Shown here in pieces: positions 1 to 7,000 of a stretch of DNA of 8,708 bases. The stretch lies in NCBI GenBank assembly GCA_021832495.1, contig JAKBKR010000067.1, positions 1 through 8,708 on the forward strand. Reading direction: 5' to 3'. Position 1 is the stretch's first letter. Each line of letters opens with the position of its first letter. The notes under the pieces were generated by a model. It was not told where the DNA came from, ran no database searches, and was given only the letters and a program-made list of their open reading frames with translations. A program made the translations under genes and the position numbers. Source of the stretch: a bacterium. Its GTDB lineage: Archaea > Thermoplasmatota > Thermoplasmata > Lutacidiplasmatales > UBA184.

Positions 1-193
1 CCCTGAGAAGCCCACCAAGTGAGCCGCTCGAGACCGGTAATCCTCTGCACAAGTTATCCCGAGAACTGTCGCCTCTATTGTGGCCACGACGGTGACTTCC
101 AGAATCCTGGCGTCACTCCTCGCGTCCACAAAGGCGGCTGACCGTAGGAATCGCACTGGAATGTGGTGGGGCCCTCAGCCGCGCCCGGAGGGG
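1..193. other. Window edge, no gene recognised
   Basis: This is the 3' flank of the membrane-protein gene that ends at 194. The frames crossing it are open only because of the high GC content, and none gives a protein-like composition. I see no RNA gene, repeat or clear T-rich terminator. A slightly AT-richer patch at about 48-60 could belong to a promoter, but no gene start follows it at a suitable distance. Confidence 0.4.
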
Positions 194-913
194 TCAGAGG
201 ACGCATATGAAGAGTCCCGAAAGCATGATGAAGAACGGCGGGACCACGACAGCAACGAAGGACCAGGTCACCGGGTCCGCGGCTCGGCGCCTCGAGGCGT
301 GGAGCGTCGGCGCGAACTCTGGCGGGACCGCGGCGGAAAGCCCGGTCTCCTCGGCCTTTCTGAGGGCGGCGCGGGCCCACAGCAGGACCGCAGTTCCAAG
401 CGTGCCGAAAAGCAGCGGTAGAAGGTTCCAGTAGACAATCAGAATCCCGAGCGGAGCGGCGAACAGCCCGCCCAGCGCGCTCGAACAGACGGACGCCGGA
501 GACCCGGTGGATCCTGTCGAGCCGGTCGAGTTTCCCCCACCGGAGGAACAGCCCCCGTGTGTGGCGCACTCCACCAAGGTGACCTCACCCGTCACCACGA
601 GCGCCCCCCACTCCCCGACGAACGAAACAGTCAGCAGGCCAAACGCGGCCAGAAGGAGCGCGTACACGCGGAGGCGCTCGGAACTCGGGAGGCCCGCAAG
701 TCGGGCCCGCATCGGCGGGCGTCGGGGCGGGGGCTGATTGTAGTCCCCCTCCCCGGGCTGGAATTGTACCGGACCAGGGGGTCCGGGAGGCTGACCGTAC
801 TCGCTGACAACAGGGTAGGCAGGGTAGGGCGCTGGGGGGGGGCCATGGGAAACGGTTCGGGGCACCCAGTTCCGCTGCGGCTGACCATAGGGGTCAGGCG
901 CCGTACCGTCCAC
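194..913 (-). CDS. Proline-rich multi-pass membrane protein, function unknown
   Basis: The 239-residue protein was not recognised as a named family. Residues 1-70 are a Pro/Gly/Tyr/Gln-rich, probably disordered and cytoplasmic segment. Hydrophobic segments lie at about 83-107, 147-182 (long enough for one long or two short helices) and 217-239, where the protein ends inside the last helix. Between the first two is a loop with three cysteines (116, 122, 143) and a Gly/Ser/Thr-rich linker at 120-138, an arrangement typical of an extracellular loop. The start is GTG at 913; no ATG or TTG is available just upstream in frame and no good ribosome site precedes it. A TATA-like CTTAAG about 26 bases upstream supports a leaderless GTG start. 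The gene lies 81 bases downstream of the co-directional gene at 995-1909. Codons end almost always in G or C, as in the other high-GC genes here. Confidence 0.75.
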   Translation of the reverse strand: MDGTAPDPYGQPQRNWVPRTVSHGPPPAPYPAYPVVSEYGQPPGPPGPVQFQPGEGDYNQPPPRRPPMRARLAGLPSSERLRVYALLLAAFGLLTVSFVGEWGALVVTGEVTLVECATHGGCSSGGGNSTGSTGSTGSPASVCSSALGGLFAAPLGILIVYWNLLPLLFGTLGTAVLLWARAALRKAEETGLSAAVPPEFAPTLHASRRRAADPVTWSFVAVVVPPFFIMLSGLFICVL

Positions 914-935
914 GAGGCCCGCACGCTTCCGTCCT

Positions 936-941
936 CTTAAG
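936..941 (-). promoter_or_regulatory. TATA-like element for the 194-913 gene
   Basis: The hexamer CTTAAG stands out in an otherwise GC-only spacer. Its centre is about 25.5 bases upstream of the GTG at 913, the distance expected between an archaeal TATA box and the transcription start. This would make the mRNA leaderless and so fixes the start codon. There is no A-rich BRE upstream, so the call is moderate. Confidence 0.4.
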
Positions 942-994
942 CGGGCGCTTCCCTGGGAGCGGGCCGGCGCAATCCCTGGGGAGGGGGCCGCTCC

Positions 995-1909
995 CTAAAC
1001 TTCGGACCCCGGGAGGCGCGCGGCCTCCCGGGCCCGGACCTCCGCCAACCCGTCCGCGTAGGACGGCAGGGGCTCCGCCTCCGACTCAGGCAGTTCCGGC
1101 ACGCCGTGCCGGAACTGCTCCTGGGTGATGCCCCAGCGGGCGAGGAAGTGCGCCTCGCGCTTCCAGTCGGCGCGTAGGGTCTCCTCCGCTCCCGGGACCG
1201 CCGAGAGGGCGGCCCGGGCCGCCTTCACGCGGCCGCGCAGGTCGCGGAGGCGCGACGCTGCGCGGCGGTCGTCGGAGGAGCGGTCATCATCGGGGAGGCC
1301 GGAAGTGATGTCAGGGAGCGAAAACCCCCTGACGTCCCACCCGTCCTCGCCGCCGACCGAGGGCTCGCGGAAGAGAAGATGGGATTCCGAGGAGGAGCGG
1401 CGGTAATCCCGACGGCGGTGGGGTGAGGGGGCAGAGGGGGCCCCTGCAAGGGCGACGGGGGGCAGGAGGACAGACGGGCTGGAGGGGGCAGGGCAGGTCG
1501 GAGCCGGGCCCTCCACGGGCCCCTCGGGGCCAGCGGGGGGAGCGGGGCCGCGGGGCGAGGGGGCCCCCGGGGGGACCGGGTCCCGGTCCCCCTCCGCCGG
1601 CGCCGGCTCGACCGCGACGGGGCGGCCCACGACTTGGAGCCCCAGCTGCGCGGTGAGGTACCAGGCGCGGGTCTTGGGGAGGATCCCGACCCAGCGGTGC
1701 TCCTCCCTCACCCACCGGAGCCCCCACGAGCGCAGCTGGACCCGGTTCTCATAGGTTCGCTGGTCGCCCGCGAGCACGATCAGGACGTGCTCCTGGTGCC
1801 CGAGGCTGGAGCCCGCGAGGGTGGCGGGCTCCCGCGCAGAGGCGGTGGCGAGTTGGGCGTGTTCGGCGCTGGGCTGCTCGGCGTTCTGGGCGTTGGTTGC
1901 GGCGCTCAT
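995..1909 (-). CDS. Low-complexity protein with small N-terminal domain, function unknown
   Basis: The 304-residue soluble protein has no signal peptide or membrane segment. Residues 1-38 are Ala-rich and probably disordered. Residues 41-96 form the only globular-looking part: a strand-like stretch, then a Gly-Leu-Arg-Trp plus His-Arg-Trp pattern and a helical region. This resembles small domains in which a peptide is read as an altered or misaligned residue-plus-Trp motif (DUF5710-like); that similarity is inference. Residues 100-165 are a Pro/Ala/Gly-rich linker. Residues 205-262 are charged and probably helical. ATG 1909 was chosen over a TTG at 1921 because GAGGT lies five bases upstream of it. 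The gene is divergent from the membrane gene at 2338 across the hairpin-rich gap and is followed co-directionally by the gene at 194-913. The coding sequence contains a near-perfect inverted repeat at 1087-1123. Confidence 0.75.
   Translation of the reverse strand: MSAATNAQNAEQPSAEHAQLATASAREPATLAGSSLGHQEHVLIVLAGDQRTYENRVQLRSWGLRWVREEHRWVGILPKTRAWYLTAQLGLQVVGRPVAVEPAPAEGDRDPVPPGAPSPRGPAPPAGPEGPVEGPAPTCPAPSSPSVLLPPVALAGAPSAPSPHRRRDYRRSSSESHLLFREPSVGGEDGWDVRGFSLPDITSGLPDDDRSSDDRRAASRLRDLRGRVKAARAALSAVPGAEETLRADWKREAHFLARWGITQEQFRHGVPELPESEAEPLPSYADGLAEVRAREAARLPGSEV
1087..1123. repeat. Strong hairpin inside a coding region
   Basis: The twelve-base arms CAGTTCCGGCAC (1091-1102) and GTGCCGGAACTG (1106-1117) are perfect reverse complements around a three-base spacer. 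A further four pairs (1087-1090 with 1120-1123) follow a two-base bulge at 1118-1119. The hairpin encodes residues around 264-273 of the host gene. It shares the three-base spacer seen in the intergenic hairpin array. Confidence 0.85.
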
Positions 1910-1914
1910 TGGCG

Positions 1915-1919
1915 ACCTC
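1915..1919 (-). promoter_or_regulatory. Ribosome binding site deciding ATG 1909
   Basis: GAGGT on the minus strand lies five bases upstream of the ATG at 1909. This is the only convincing Shine-Dalgarno sequence I found in the window, and it favours this ATG over the in-frame TTG at 1921. Confidence 0.55.
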
Positions 1920-1986
1920 AAGAGGTTTCAGCGTCGCAGGCGGCCGACACCGCGACAAGCATCGAAGCAATGCGCCGAAGGCGCAA

Positions 1987-2009
1987 CCGAAGGTCCCCCG
2001 GACCTTCGG
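1987..2009 (+). repeat. 10-bp hairpin with CCC spacer
   Basis: Arms CCGAAGGTCC (1987-1996) and GGACCTTCGG (2000-2009) are perfect reverse complements. This hairpin abuts the 1971-1985 and 2012-2030 hairpins with only one or two bases between, so three structures stand almost head to tail. Confidence 0.85.
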
Positions 2010-2011
2010 GA

Positions 2012-2030
2012 GGACGAGCGCAGCTCGTCC
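2012..2030 (+). repeat. 8-bp hairpin with GCA triloop
   Basis: Arms GGACGAGC (2012-2019) and GCTCGTCC (2023-2030) pair perfectly around GCA. The top of the stem is GC-GCA-GC, matching the GNA mini-hairpin form. Confidence 0.85.
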
Positions 2031-2094
2031 GAACTTCGGCCGCTGGTCGACCCTATCCGAATGGCGCCGCCGAGGAAGCGAAGCTTCCGAGGGA

Positions 2095-2117
2095 GGACCA
2101 GCCCGAAGGGTTGGTCC
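2095..2117 (+). repeat. 10-bp hairpin with GAA triloop
   Basis: Arms GGACCAGCCC (2095-2104) and GGGTTGGTCC (2108-2117) pair with one G-T wobble (2101 with 2111) around GAA. The wobble would be tolerated better in RNA or on one DNA strand only, which agrees with the strand polarity of the loops. Confidence 0.85.
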
Positions 2118-2161
2118 GAACGAAGCGGGTCGCCGAAGGCGGGGTCGGTGGCGACGCGCGA

Positions 2162-2200
2162 GGAGGATAGAGGGGCCGAGTGTCGAGGCCCCCTACCTCC
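2162..2200 (+). repeat. Long bulged hairpin within the array
   Basis: Three paired blocks stack: 2162-2166 with 2196-2200, 2168-2170 with 2193-2195, and 2172-2177 with 2187-2192. They are separated only by single unpaired A bases at 2167 and 2171, with a nine-base loop at 2178-2186. This is the longest stem in the gap. Confidence 0.75.
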
Positions 2201-2337
2201 GAGCGGGTCCCCGACCGCCATTCGAGATACGGTCGAGCGATGCCCTTGCCGAGGTCGCCAAGAGCGCGCGATTCCCGAGCCCAGAATGCCGAGGGGGGAA
2301 GGCGAACGCTCAAGGAGCCGAAGGCTCATCCGGGCGC

Positions 2338-2859
2338 GTGCGGACTCGCTGGGCCGACTACGGGGGCTGGACCTCCCCCCAGCTCTGGACTCTGATCTCC
2401 GGGCTCGACGCCGCCTGCTTCGTCGCGGGATCTGTGGCGCTCACCTTTGGGACCAACCTGCCCACGGCCCAGCGACTTGTCGAGGGGTGGTCTCTCATCC
2501 TTGGGGCGCCTGCCCTCCTGACCTTCTTTCTCCTCCGATCGGATGCCGAGACCCCTACCCGCGTGGGGGTCTCCGCGGAGGGGTTGACGCTGGTCTTCCG
2601 GAAGCGGACCGTCAGGATCCTCTGGTCCGACCTCCGGGCCCCGGAGCTTGGCCAGTCGAAGAGCGGCTACTTCTTTCGCTTCTTCTGGGTCGGCGTGACA
2701 GGAAAGCGCCGCCCCCTCGCCGTGGACCAGGCCACGGCGCAGTACATCCTTGACCAGCCGGCGTGCCCGGGGTGGGAACTCTCGCCCAAGCTCAGGGAGG
2801 TGCTTCAAGGGAGGAAACAGGGGACGTTCGAAGGCGTCAAGGTCCGGTTCGAGGACTGA
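2338..2859 (+). CDS. Two-helix membrane protein with PH-like C-terminal domain
   Basis: The 173-residue protein has two hydrophobic helices at about 16-38 and 47-67. A soluble domain at about 73-155 runs as beta-rich strands: a Gly-Leu-Thr-Leu-Val-Phe stretch, basic turn, Leu-Trp-Ser-Asp-Leu-Arg, then an aromatic strand and a short helix. This order is like bacterial and archaeal membrane-anchored PH-like proteins; that assignment is by pattern, not by search. The function is unknown. The same frame is open back to 1897, but the upstream part is the hairpin gap and encodes an Arg-rich non-protein-like string, so the first reasonable start is GTG 2338. An AAGGAG at 2312-2317 is too far away for a normal ribosome site and partly lies in the last hairpin. 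The start is therefore uncertain by several codons. Confidence 0.7.
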   Translation: MRTRWADYGGWTSPQLWTLISGLDAACFVAGSVALTFGTNLPTAQRLVEGWSLILGAPALLTFFLLRSDAETPTRVGVSAEGLTLVFRKRTVRILWSDLRAPELGQSKSGYFFRFFWVGVTGKRRPLAVDQATAQYILDQPACPGWELSPKLREVLQGRKQGTFEGVKVRFED

Positions 2860-3018
2860 CGCGGGCCGGTTCGGCAGATTGCGGCGGGCGGAGTGTCGCG
2901 AGGGCCAGCCCGAGTGCTTGAGGAGGAGTCCGCGCGGCCGATGACGTGCCAGCGATGAGCGCTGGGCGGGACGAGCGCCGAGCGCTGGTCGCTGAACTCG
3001 CAAATACTGCCTCCTAGA
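2860..3018. other. Intergenic gap, left edge of lower-GC region
   Basis: No gene was recognised here. The only AT-rich patch is at 3002-3008. AGCGCTGG occurs twice (2958-2965 and 2981-2988), and the longer AGCGCTGGTC at 2981-2990 recurs at 8430-8439, beyond the helicase. A 20-codon ATG frame (2955-3017) is probably accidental. Confidence 0.4.
3002..3008 (+). promoter_or_regulatory. TATA-like element for the nuclease-like gene
   Basis: AAATACT is the only AT-rich patch in the upstream gap. Its centre lies about 29 bases before the in-frame GTG at 3034, which fits an archaeal leaderless promoter. No other promoter evidence is visible. Confidence 0.35.
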
Positions 3019-3033
3019 TTGTGCTGCCGGAAG

Positions 3034-3585
3034 GTGGCCCGGTTGAGCAAGTTCCGGTTCCCCGCATCACGGTCAAGCAACCAGGTTTCGACGCTCTGGT
3101 TGATCGTCGCCCCCGGCAAGCTCGTCGAAGTGGACAACTCGGGATTCGAGCTCAATGACCCAACACGCAGAGTAGCCGCCTTAGACTGGTCGCCTTGGAT
3201 GGTGCTCTGGTCAAGGGATGGGAGGGTGTACGACCGACTGAAAGATAGCCGTTTCCCGGATCGCCCCGGTTGCTACGAGATCGGCATCTCTGGGGAGAAT
3301 CCAGGCACTCTACATCCTGCCTATGTGGGAAAGGCCACACGAGGTCGAGCTGCCGAGGGCTCCCGGGGGCGAGGAATACGCAAGAGACTTTCGGAACATG
3401 TGAAAACTGACGACTTGGTTCATGTTGGCGGCATTCTCTGGAGAGACAGGGGCCGCGACATCGTTGCTCGCAGCGTGGTTCTCGAGGGAGCCGATGAGCC
3501 GACCCGAACCGAGACACGTCTAATCAATTCCTTCCCAGAGGGTGAGCGGCACCCTTGGAACGAGAAGCGGGCTGGGTCGGACTAG
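3034..3585 (+). CDS. GIY-YIG superfamily nuclease-like protein
   Basis: The predicted protein has 183 residues from GTG 3034. Counting from there, the family signatures appear in order: Gly-Cys-Tyr at 79-81 in place of GIY, Tyr-Val-Gly at 97-99 in place of YIG, Arg 116/118 in Ile-Arg-Lys-Arg-Leu followed by Glu-His (121-122), the candidate metal-binding Glu 160 in Glu-Thr-Arg-Leu-Ile, and Asn 176 in Pro-Trp-Asn. In this superfamily the Tyr, Arg and Glu residues cut DNA with a divalent metal. All key positions are present, so activity is plausible. The core begins at about residue 52 (Trp-Ser-Pro-Trp); the segment before it is unlike the family, so the true start may be GTG 3130, ATG 3199 or another codon. 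A TATA-like element favours 3034. It converges on the helicase gene and shares its lower GC, suggesting the two arrived together. The substrate is unknown. Confidence 0.75.
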   Translation: MARLSKFRFPASRSSNQVSTLWLIVAPGKLVEVDNSGFELNDPTRRVAALDWSPWMVLWSRDGRVYDRLKDSRFPDRPGCYEIGISGENPGTLHPAYVGKATRGRAAEGSRGRGIRKRLSEHVKTDDLVHVGGILWRDRGRDIVARSVVLEGADEPTRTETRLINSFPEGERHPWNEKRAGSD

Positions 3586-3718
3586 CTCAATCTCGCCGCC
3601 GGGCCCACCCTCGGTCCCCCGCGTCGCGCCGGGACGGGTAGTAGCCCCCGCGATTAGCCTGCGCACCCCACCAGACGGTCTCGCGACGGAATCCGGCGAG
3701 GGGCGGTCCGAGCTTCAT
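3586..3718. other. Spacer between convergent genes
   Basis: This separates the nuclease-like stop from the LSm stop. On the minus strand a 43-codon ATG frame (3587-3718) starts directly after the LSm TAG. Its product is Trp/Arg/Gly-rich and matches nothing I know, including the L37e protein often found next to archaeal LSm genes, so it is not called as a gene. No T-rich terminator is visible. Confidence 0.35.
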
Positions 3719-3931
3719 CTAGTGATTCGCGATAACCTGGCTGCCGCGGACGACTACCGGACCCGCGATCTTCCGGGTGCCCTTCGGGCCAAGCTCCTCC
3801 ATGTCCTCCATGGCGAGGTTGATGAACTCGTCCCAGCCTGCGAGCGTTCCTCGAAGCTGGCGGTCGCCGAGATGGACCACGACGGCCTGACCCTGCGCCC
3901 GGGCCAGGAAGGAGTTCGCGGTCTCGGTCAG
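3719..3931 (-). CDS. LSm (Sm-like RNA-binding) protein lacking a normal start codon
   Basis: Read from CTG 3931 the product has 70 residues, close to the usual archaeal LSm size of about 70-80. The Sm1 motif is clear: Val-Val-Val-His-Leu, Gly-Asp-Arg, Arg-Gly-Thr-Leu, Gly-Trp-Asp-Glu-Phe and Asn-Leu-Ala-Met-Glu-Asp. The Sm2 motif follows as Gly-Pro-Val-Val-Val-Arg-Gly-Ser-Gln-Val. LSm proteins form rings that bind U-rich RNA. In frame there is no ATG, GTG or TTG between the upstream TGA (3941-3943) and the first conserved strand; a GTG at 3976 lies before that TGA. So the gene uses CTG, has been truncated or frameshifted, or contains a sequence error. A 10-bp inverted repeat ends at the CTG. 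Short length and the missing start would hide it from most gene finders. Its third codon positions are mostly G or C, unlike the flanking helicase. Confidence 0.65.
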   Translation of the reverse strand: MTETANSFLARAQGQAVVVHLGDRQLRGTLAGWDEFINLAMEDMEELGPKGTRKIAGPVVVRGSQVIANH

Positions 3932-3967
3932 GTTCGGTGCTCAGGGTCTAAGAGGCGACCGAACCTG
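3929..3967 (-). repeat. 10-bp inverted repeat over the LSm start
   Basis: CAGGTTCGGT (3929-3938) and ACCGAACCTG (3958-3967) are exact reverse complements separated by 19 bases. On the minus strand the 3' arm ends with the CTG that could start LSm, so a hairpin would hide that codon. It also lies 35 bases beyond the helicase stop and could work as an mRNA 3' end structure, though no T-run follows. Confidence 0.75.
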
Positions 3968-3980
3968 CGCACCCACCGCG

Positions 3981-3987
3981 ATACTTA
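3981..3987 (-). promoter_or_regulatory. Possible TATA element for the LSm gene
   Basis: TAAGTAT on the minus strand is AT-rich in GC-rich surroundings. A start of transcription about 26 bases on would leave a leader of roughly 25 bases before CTG 3931, containing the inverted repeat. It also lies just after the helicase stop codon. The evidence is position and composition only. Confidence 0.25.
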
Positions 3988-4001
3988 GAACCGAGAACCG
4001 G

Positions 4002-7000
4002 TTAGGTTGGAGGGGGTTCCTTGTCGACCGTGCGCGCAGGATCGAGCTGCCTTTCACGCTTCTGGAGTCCGACCCAGTACGCAAGGTAGACCTGCACGAG
4101 CAAGATCTTACTTGCCTCCGGATCCTCCAAGAGACCGGCCTCACGGCACCTTTCCCGAAGCCGCGAGATAGGCTCGGCCTCGAGGGTCGTCCGCATGAGC
4201 AACCGGTCGGAGCCCGAAGGACCCGGGGCTGGAATCGGATTCTGCGTTGACCACTGTTTCTCAGCGTCAGCGAGTTCACGTTCGAGCTTCTCCACGTATT
4301 CCTTTTGCTCGGCTTCGGTCTTCGAACGTTGAGTGGTGTCCCTTAGCATTCTCCTGATCGTCCTTCGGTAGGCACCTCGGGCCCACTCATTTTGCGCCGC
4401 TTCGGTGAGGAAGTACTCTTTGGCCCTACCGAGGTCCATCGAGTACTCGACAGCGACACCGAACTGTTCCAAGGAAAGCTTCTCCCGGACCATGCGCTGG
4501 ACGTCAGGGTCCGATACCCACCCCGCGACGGCAGACCGGATTTCTTCGACCGAGCGTGATTGCAGTTCTTGGTCTTGGGCGAGCACGCCCAGAAGGTGGG
4601 CACGCGCCTCTGGAGTCCGATCTCCGGGCCCGGCCGCCCCGATGAGCCGGATGCAAGTCATGAAAGATTCCGTCGTAGCCCCCTTGGACATGATGAGCTC
4701 GAGCTTGGCGAGGAGGTCTTTCTCTCTCGATAGCCGGAGGGCCTCGAGTTCCCGTACCGCTCCCGCCTCGTTGGCTTTCGACAACAGCTCGATGGCGTGG
4801 TCCGCATCTTCTCTGGCAGGTGACCTCGCATGCTCGTAGCGCCCTGCGAGGAACTTCCCTTCGAGACGTGCGAGGTCGATGGGGGTCAGGCCACCTGGGA
4901 TTTTCCGTGCGAGGGACCAAGCTTTCTCCACTTCCCCGCCGCGCTCGAAGTCGAGCGTCGCAGGAAGGATTTCGTCATCCTTCTCCTCTAGCGCGGCCAA
5001 CTTTCGATAGACGTTCCTAGGGCGAATCCCCGCTTGGTTGGGCAGGTCTCGTAACCAAGCCTTGGTCTCAGATCGCTTTCCGAGGAGAACCTGGGCGTCA
5101 ACCGTCGCGCCCAACGATTCCCAATCGTTGGCGAGAGCGGGAACCGGAACCCGCGCGGACCATTCCAGAATGCGCTCGCTGCAGAAGTGGTCGGAATACG
5201 TCGCCTTGAGAGGGCTGTCGGAGATCCAGTCTCGGCCGATGGTGGAGTCGAGAGCCTTGATCCCGTTGAGATGAGCTCCGACCCGCGCATCGGCCTCCGC
5301 TTGGGACGTCAGCCGGTGGCGAGCGCACGCCGGGCCGACCTCTGCGTAGCTGGTAGCTGCGTCGCTCCAATGCTCAGGGCTCTTCCCCATCGCGGCTCTC
5401 GCGTAAGCATCTCCGGCGAGCCTGTACGCCTCCCCCCGTCCGGTTTGATCCGGAGATTGCTGAGCGAGGATTGTCCAGAACCTTCCGACCTCGCCCCAGT
5501 TCCCAAGCGCCTCGGCTTGCTTGGCAAGCTTCCTAACTGCTTCGGAGTAGGCTTTCCAGAGGGAACGATGCAAATCATGCTGGTCGATGAACCGGACAAT
5601 CTCAGCGGGGCGATCCAACGAAACGAGCGCCTCCACTAGAGTCGTCGGATGTTTCAGGTCGCCTCGGCCCCGTTGCCAACAGATCTCCCCATGCAGCCGG
5701 ATGAGTCCGTCCACGTCCCTCAGTTGCAAGAGCCTGCGAGAGAGCGCTACTACCCAGTCGTCTTCGCGAGGGAATTCCTTGTTCCTGCTGAGGAAGTCGA
5801 GGTACGCCAGCGCGGATGCCCGCTCTTCACCCCTAGAGTTGTTCCGGAAGCGAGCGAATAGGTACCACTCCTCGAGTGTCGGGGAGAGCCTAGCTGACTC
5901 CGCGAGCACCCGCTCCACATCTTGCCAGGACTCGGCCTTCACGTAGCACCGTGCTGCCCTCTGGTAGAACACGGAATTCTCATCCCACAGGCCTCCGGCC
6001 TCTTTCCACGCTGCTTTCGAGGCGCTGTTGGACCCTTTCTGCTCGGCCAACAGCGCGTCCTGTTCCTTCAGCTCGGCCCTCGTCTTGACCAGGAGGCCTC
6101 TCGCCTCGGGGTCGTTCGGCGCGCGTTCGAAGCATGTGAGGGCGTGCACCAGCCACCGTGCGACGTGCTCCTCTTCGAAGCGGTCCAAGTACTGCTTCCC
6201 CGTGGCAGTCCAGTCAAGATGTTCGTCGGAGGATAGGGCGGGGTCCGTCTGAAGCCCGTGTAGCTGCTGGGCACGAGATTGGTCAATCTCCGAGAAATGC
6301 GCCCAGATACCTTCGACCGCTCCTTCCTTGTCGATGATGAAGAGGTGACGAGTGGACCGGGTAATCGCCACGTACAACCGGTTCAAGTGATACAGGATGG
6401 GAATCTGCGCTTCGAATTCCTTTGGCACGGGAACATCGGAGATGGTGTTCGCAGCGAACCGATGGAAGGCCGGATTGGAACCGATCTTGTAGAGGACTAC
6501 TCGCTCAAATTCGAGTCCCTTCACTTCGCTCACACTGTGGAGGCGCATCGAGGCCATCAGGGAGTCTAGGTCCCTGGGGTCGAAGTCCCCCGAGAGCAAC
6601 TTCTCGACCTTCGAGTCGCCGAGAATATCCCGTGCGACCTTGTTGATGTGTCTGTCGAACTTCAGGAGTTGGATGACCTCGTCGTCGTCCTCTGCCCAGA
6701 TGATGATTGCGGTACCCGGCCGAGGGCTCCGTAGCAGATCCCCCAGGGCTTCGTCGTCCTTGGCGGGCTCGATCTGGTAGCAGATTGGCTTCAGCCCGGC
6801 CTGCGTCCTGGCTTCCTGCTCGACGAGGTCTTCCATTCCGTAGTGGTGCCGTCGCTTCTGAATCGTATTGGCGAGGTCCACTATGGGCTGGGGGGTCCGG
6901 TGGTTAACCTTGAGATCGGTCTGCTTGAGCGCGTCTCCGTTCCAAAAGAACGCCTTGATGCCCTTCCAATTGAACCCGGTGGGGTGGATCGTCTGCTGGG

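Larger units (their letters stand above)
1971..2327 (+). repeat. Array of short triloop hairpins in a non-coding gap
   Basis: The 428-base gap between divergent genes contains at least eight hairpins. Those with C-GNA-G triloops read on the plus strand are: 1971-1985 (6 bp, GAA), 2012-2030 (8 bp, GCA), 2074-2088 (6 bp, GAA), 2095-2117 (10 bp with one G-T, GAA), 2131-2141 (4 bp, GAA) and 2315-2327 (5 bp, GAA). Two others are 1987-2009 (10 bp, CCC loop) and 2162-2200 (14 bp with two single-A bulges, nine-base loop). The stems differ in sequence, while the loop and closing pair are the same. DNA of the type GC-GNA-GC is known to form unusually stable mini-hairpins; the complementary strand would have TTC or TGC loops instead. 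Frames crossing the region are open but encode Arg/Pro/Gly-rich strings without protein character. Possible roles are a single-stranded DNA structure, a structured RNA or 5' leader for the 2338 gene, or a palindromic repeat family. Confidence 0.75.

Noticed and set aside
1971..2327. CRISPR array or integron recombination site
   Set aside because: The stems differ in sequence and are not regularly spaced by unique spacers. There are no constant repeats and no integrase or Cas genes in the window.
1971..2327. Signal recognition particle RNA or RNase P RNA
   Set aside because: I could not place the conserved core sequences of either RNA. Only serial local hairpins are seen, without a closing long-range helix.
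1897..2337. Open frame extending the 2338 gene upstream through the hairpin gap
   Set aside because: The encoded segment is an Arg/Pro/Gly-rich string without hydrophobic pattern, several frames are open there on both strands because of GC content, and the hairpins explain the sequence better.
2952..2995. Possible C/D box small RNA with GCGATGA and CTGA
   Set aside because: Box C has a mismatch, no internal boxes are visible, and such short motifs are expected by chance.
3587..3718. 43-codon minus-strand frame directly after the LSm stop
   Set aside because: The position suggests coupling, but the Trp/Arg/Gly-rich product resembles no known partner and lacks zinc-binding cysteines expected for L37e.
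3542..3988. 148-codon plus-strand frame over the LSm gene
   Set aside because: It lies antisense to the Sm motifs, which are far more specific. The plus-strand product has no recognisable feature.
5515..5529. Six-base inverted repeat with a three-base spacer in the helicase
   Set aside because: Repeats of this size are expected a few times by chance in 8.7 kb.
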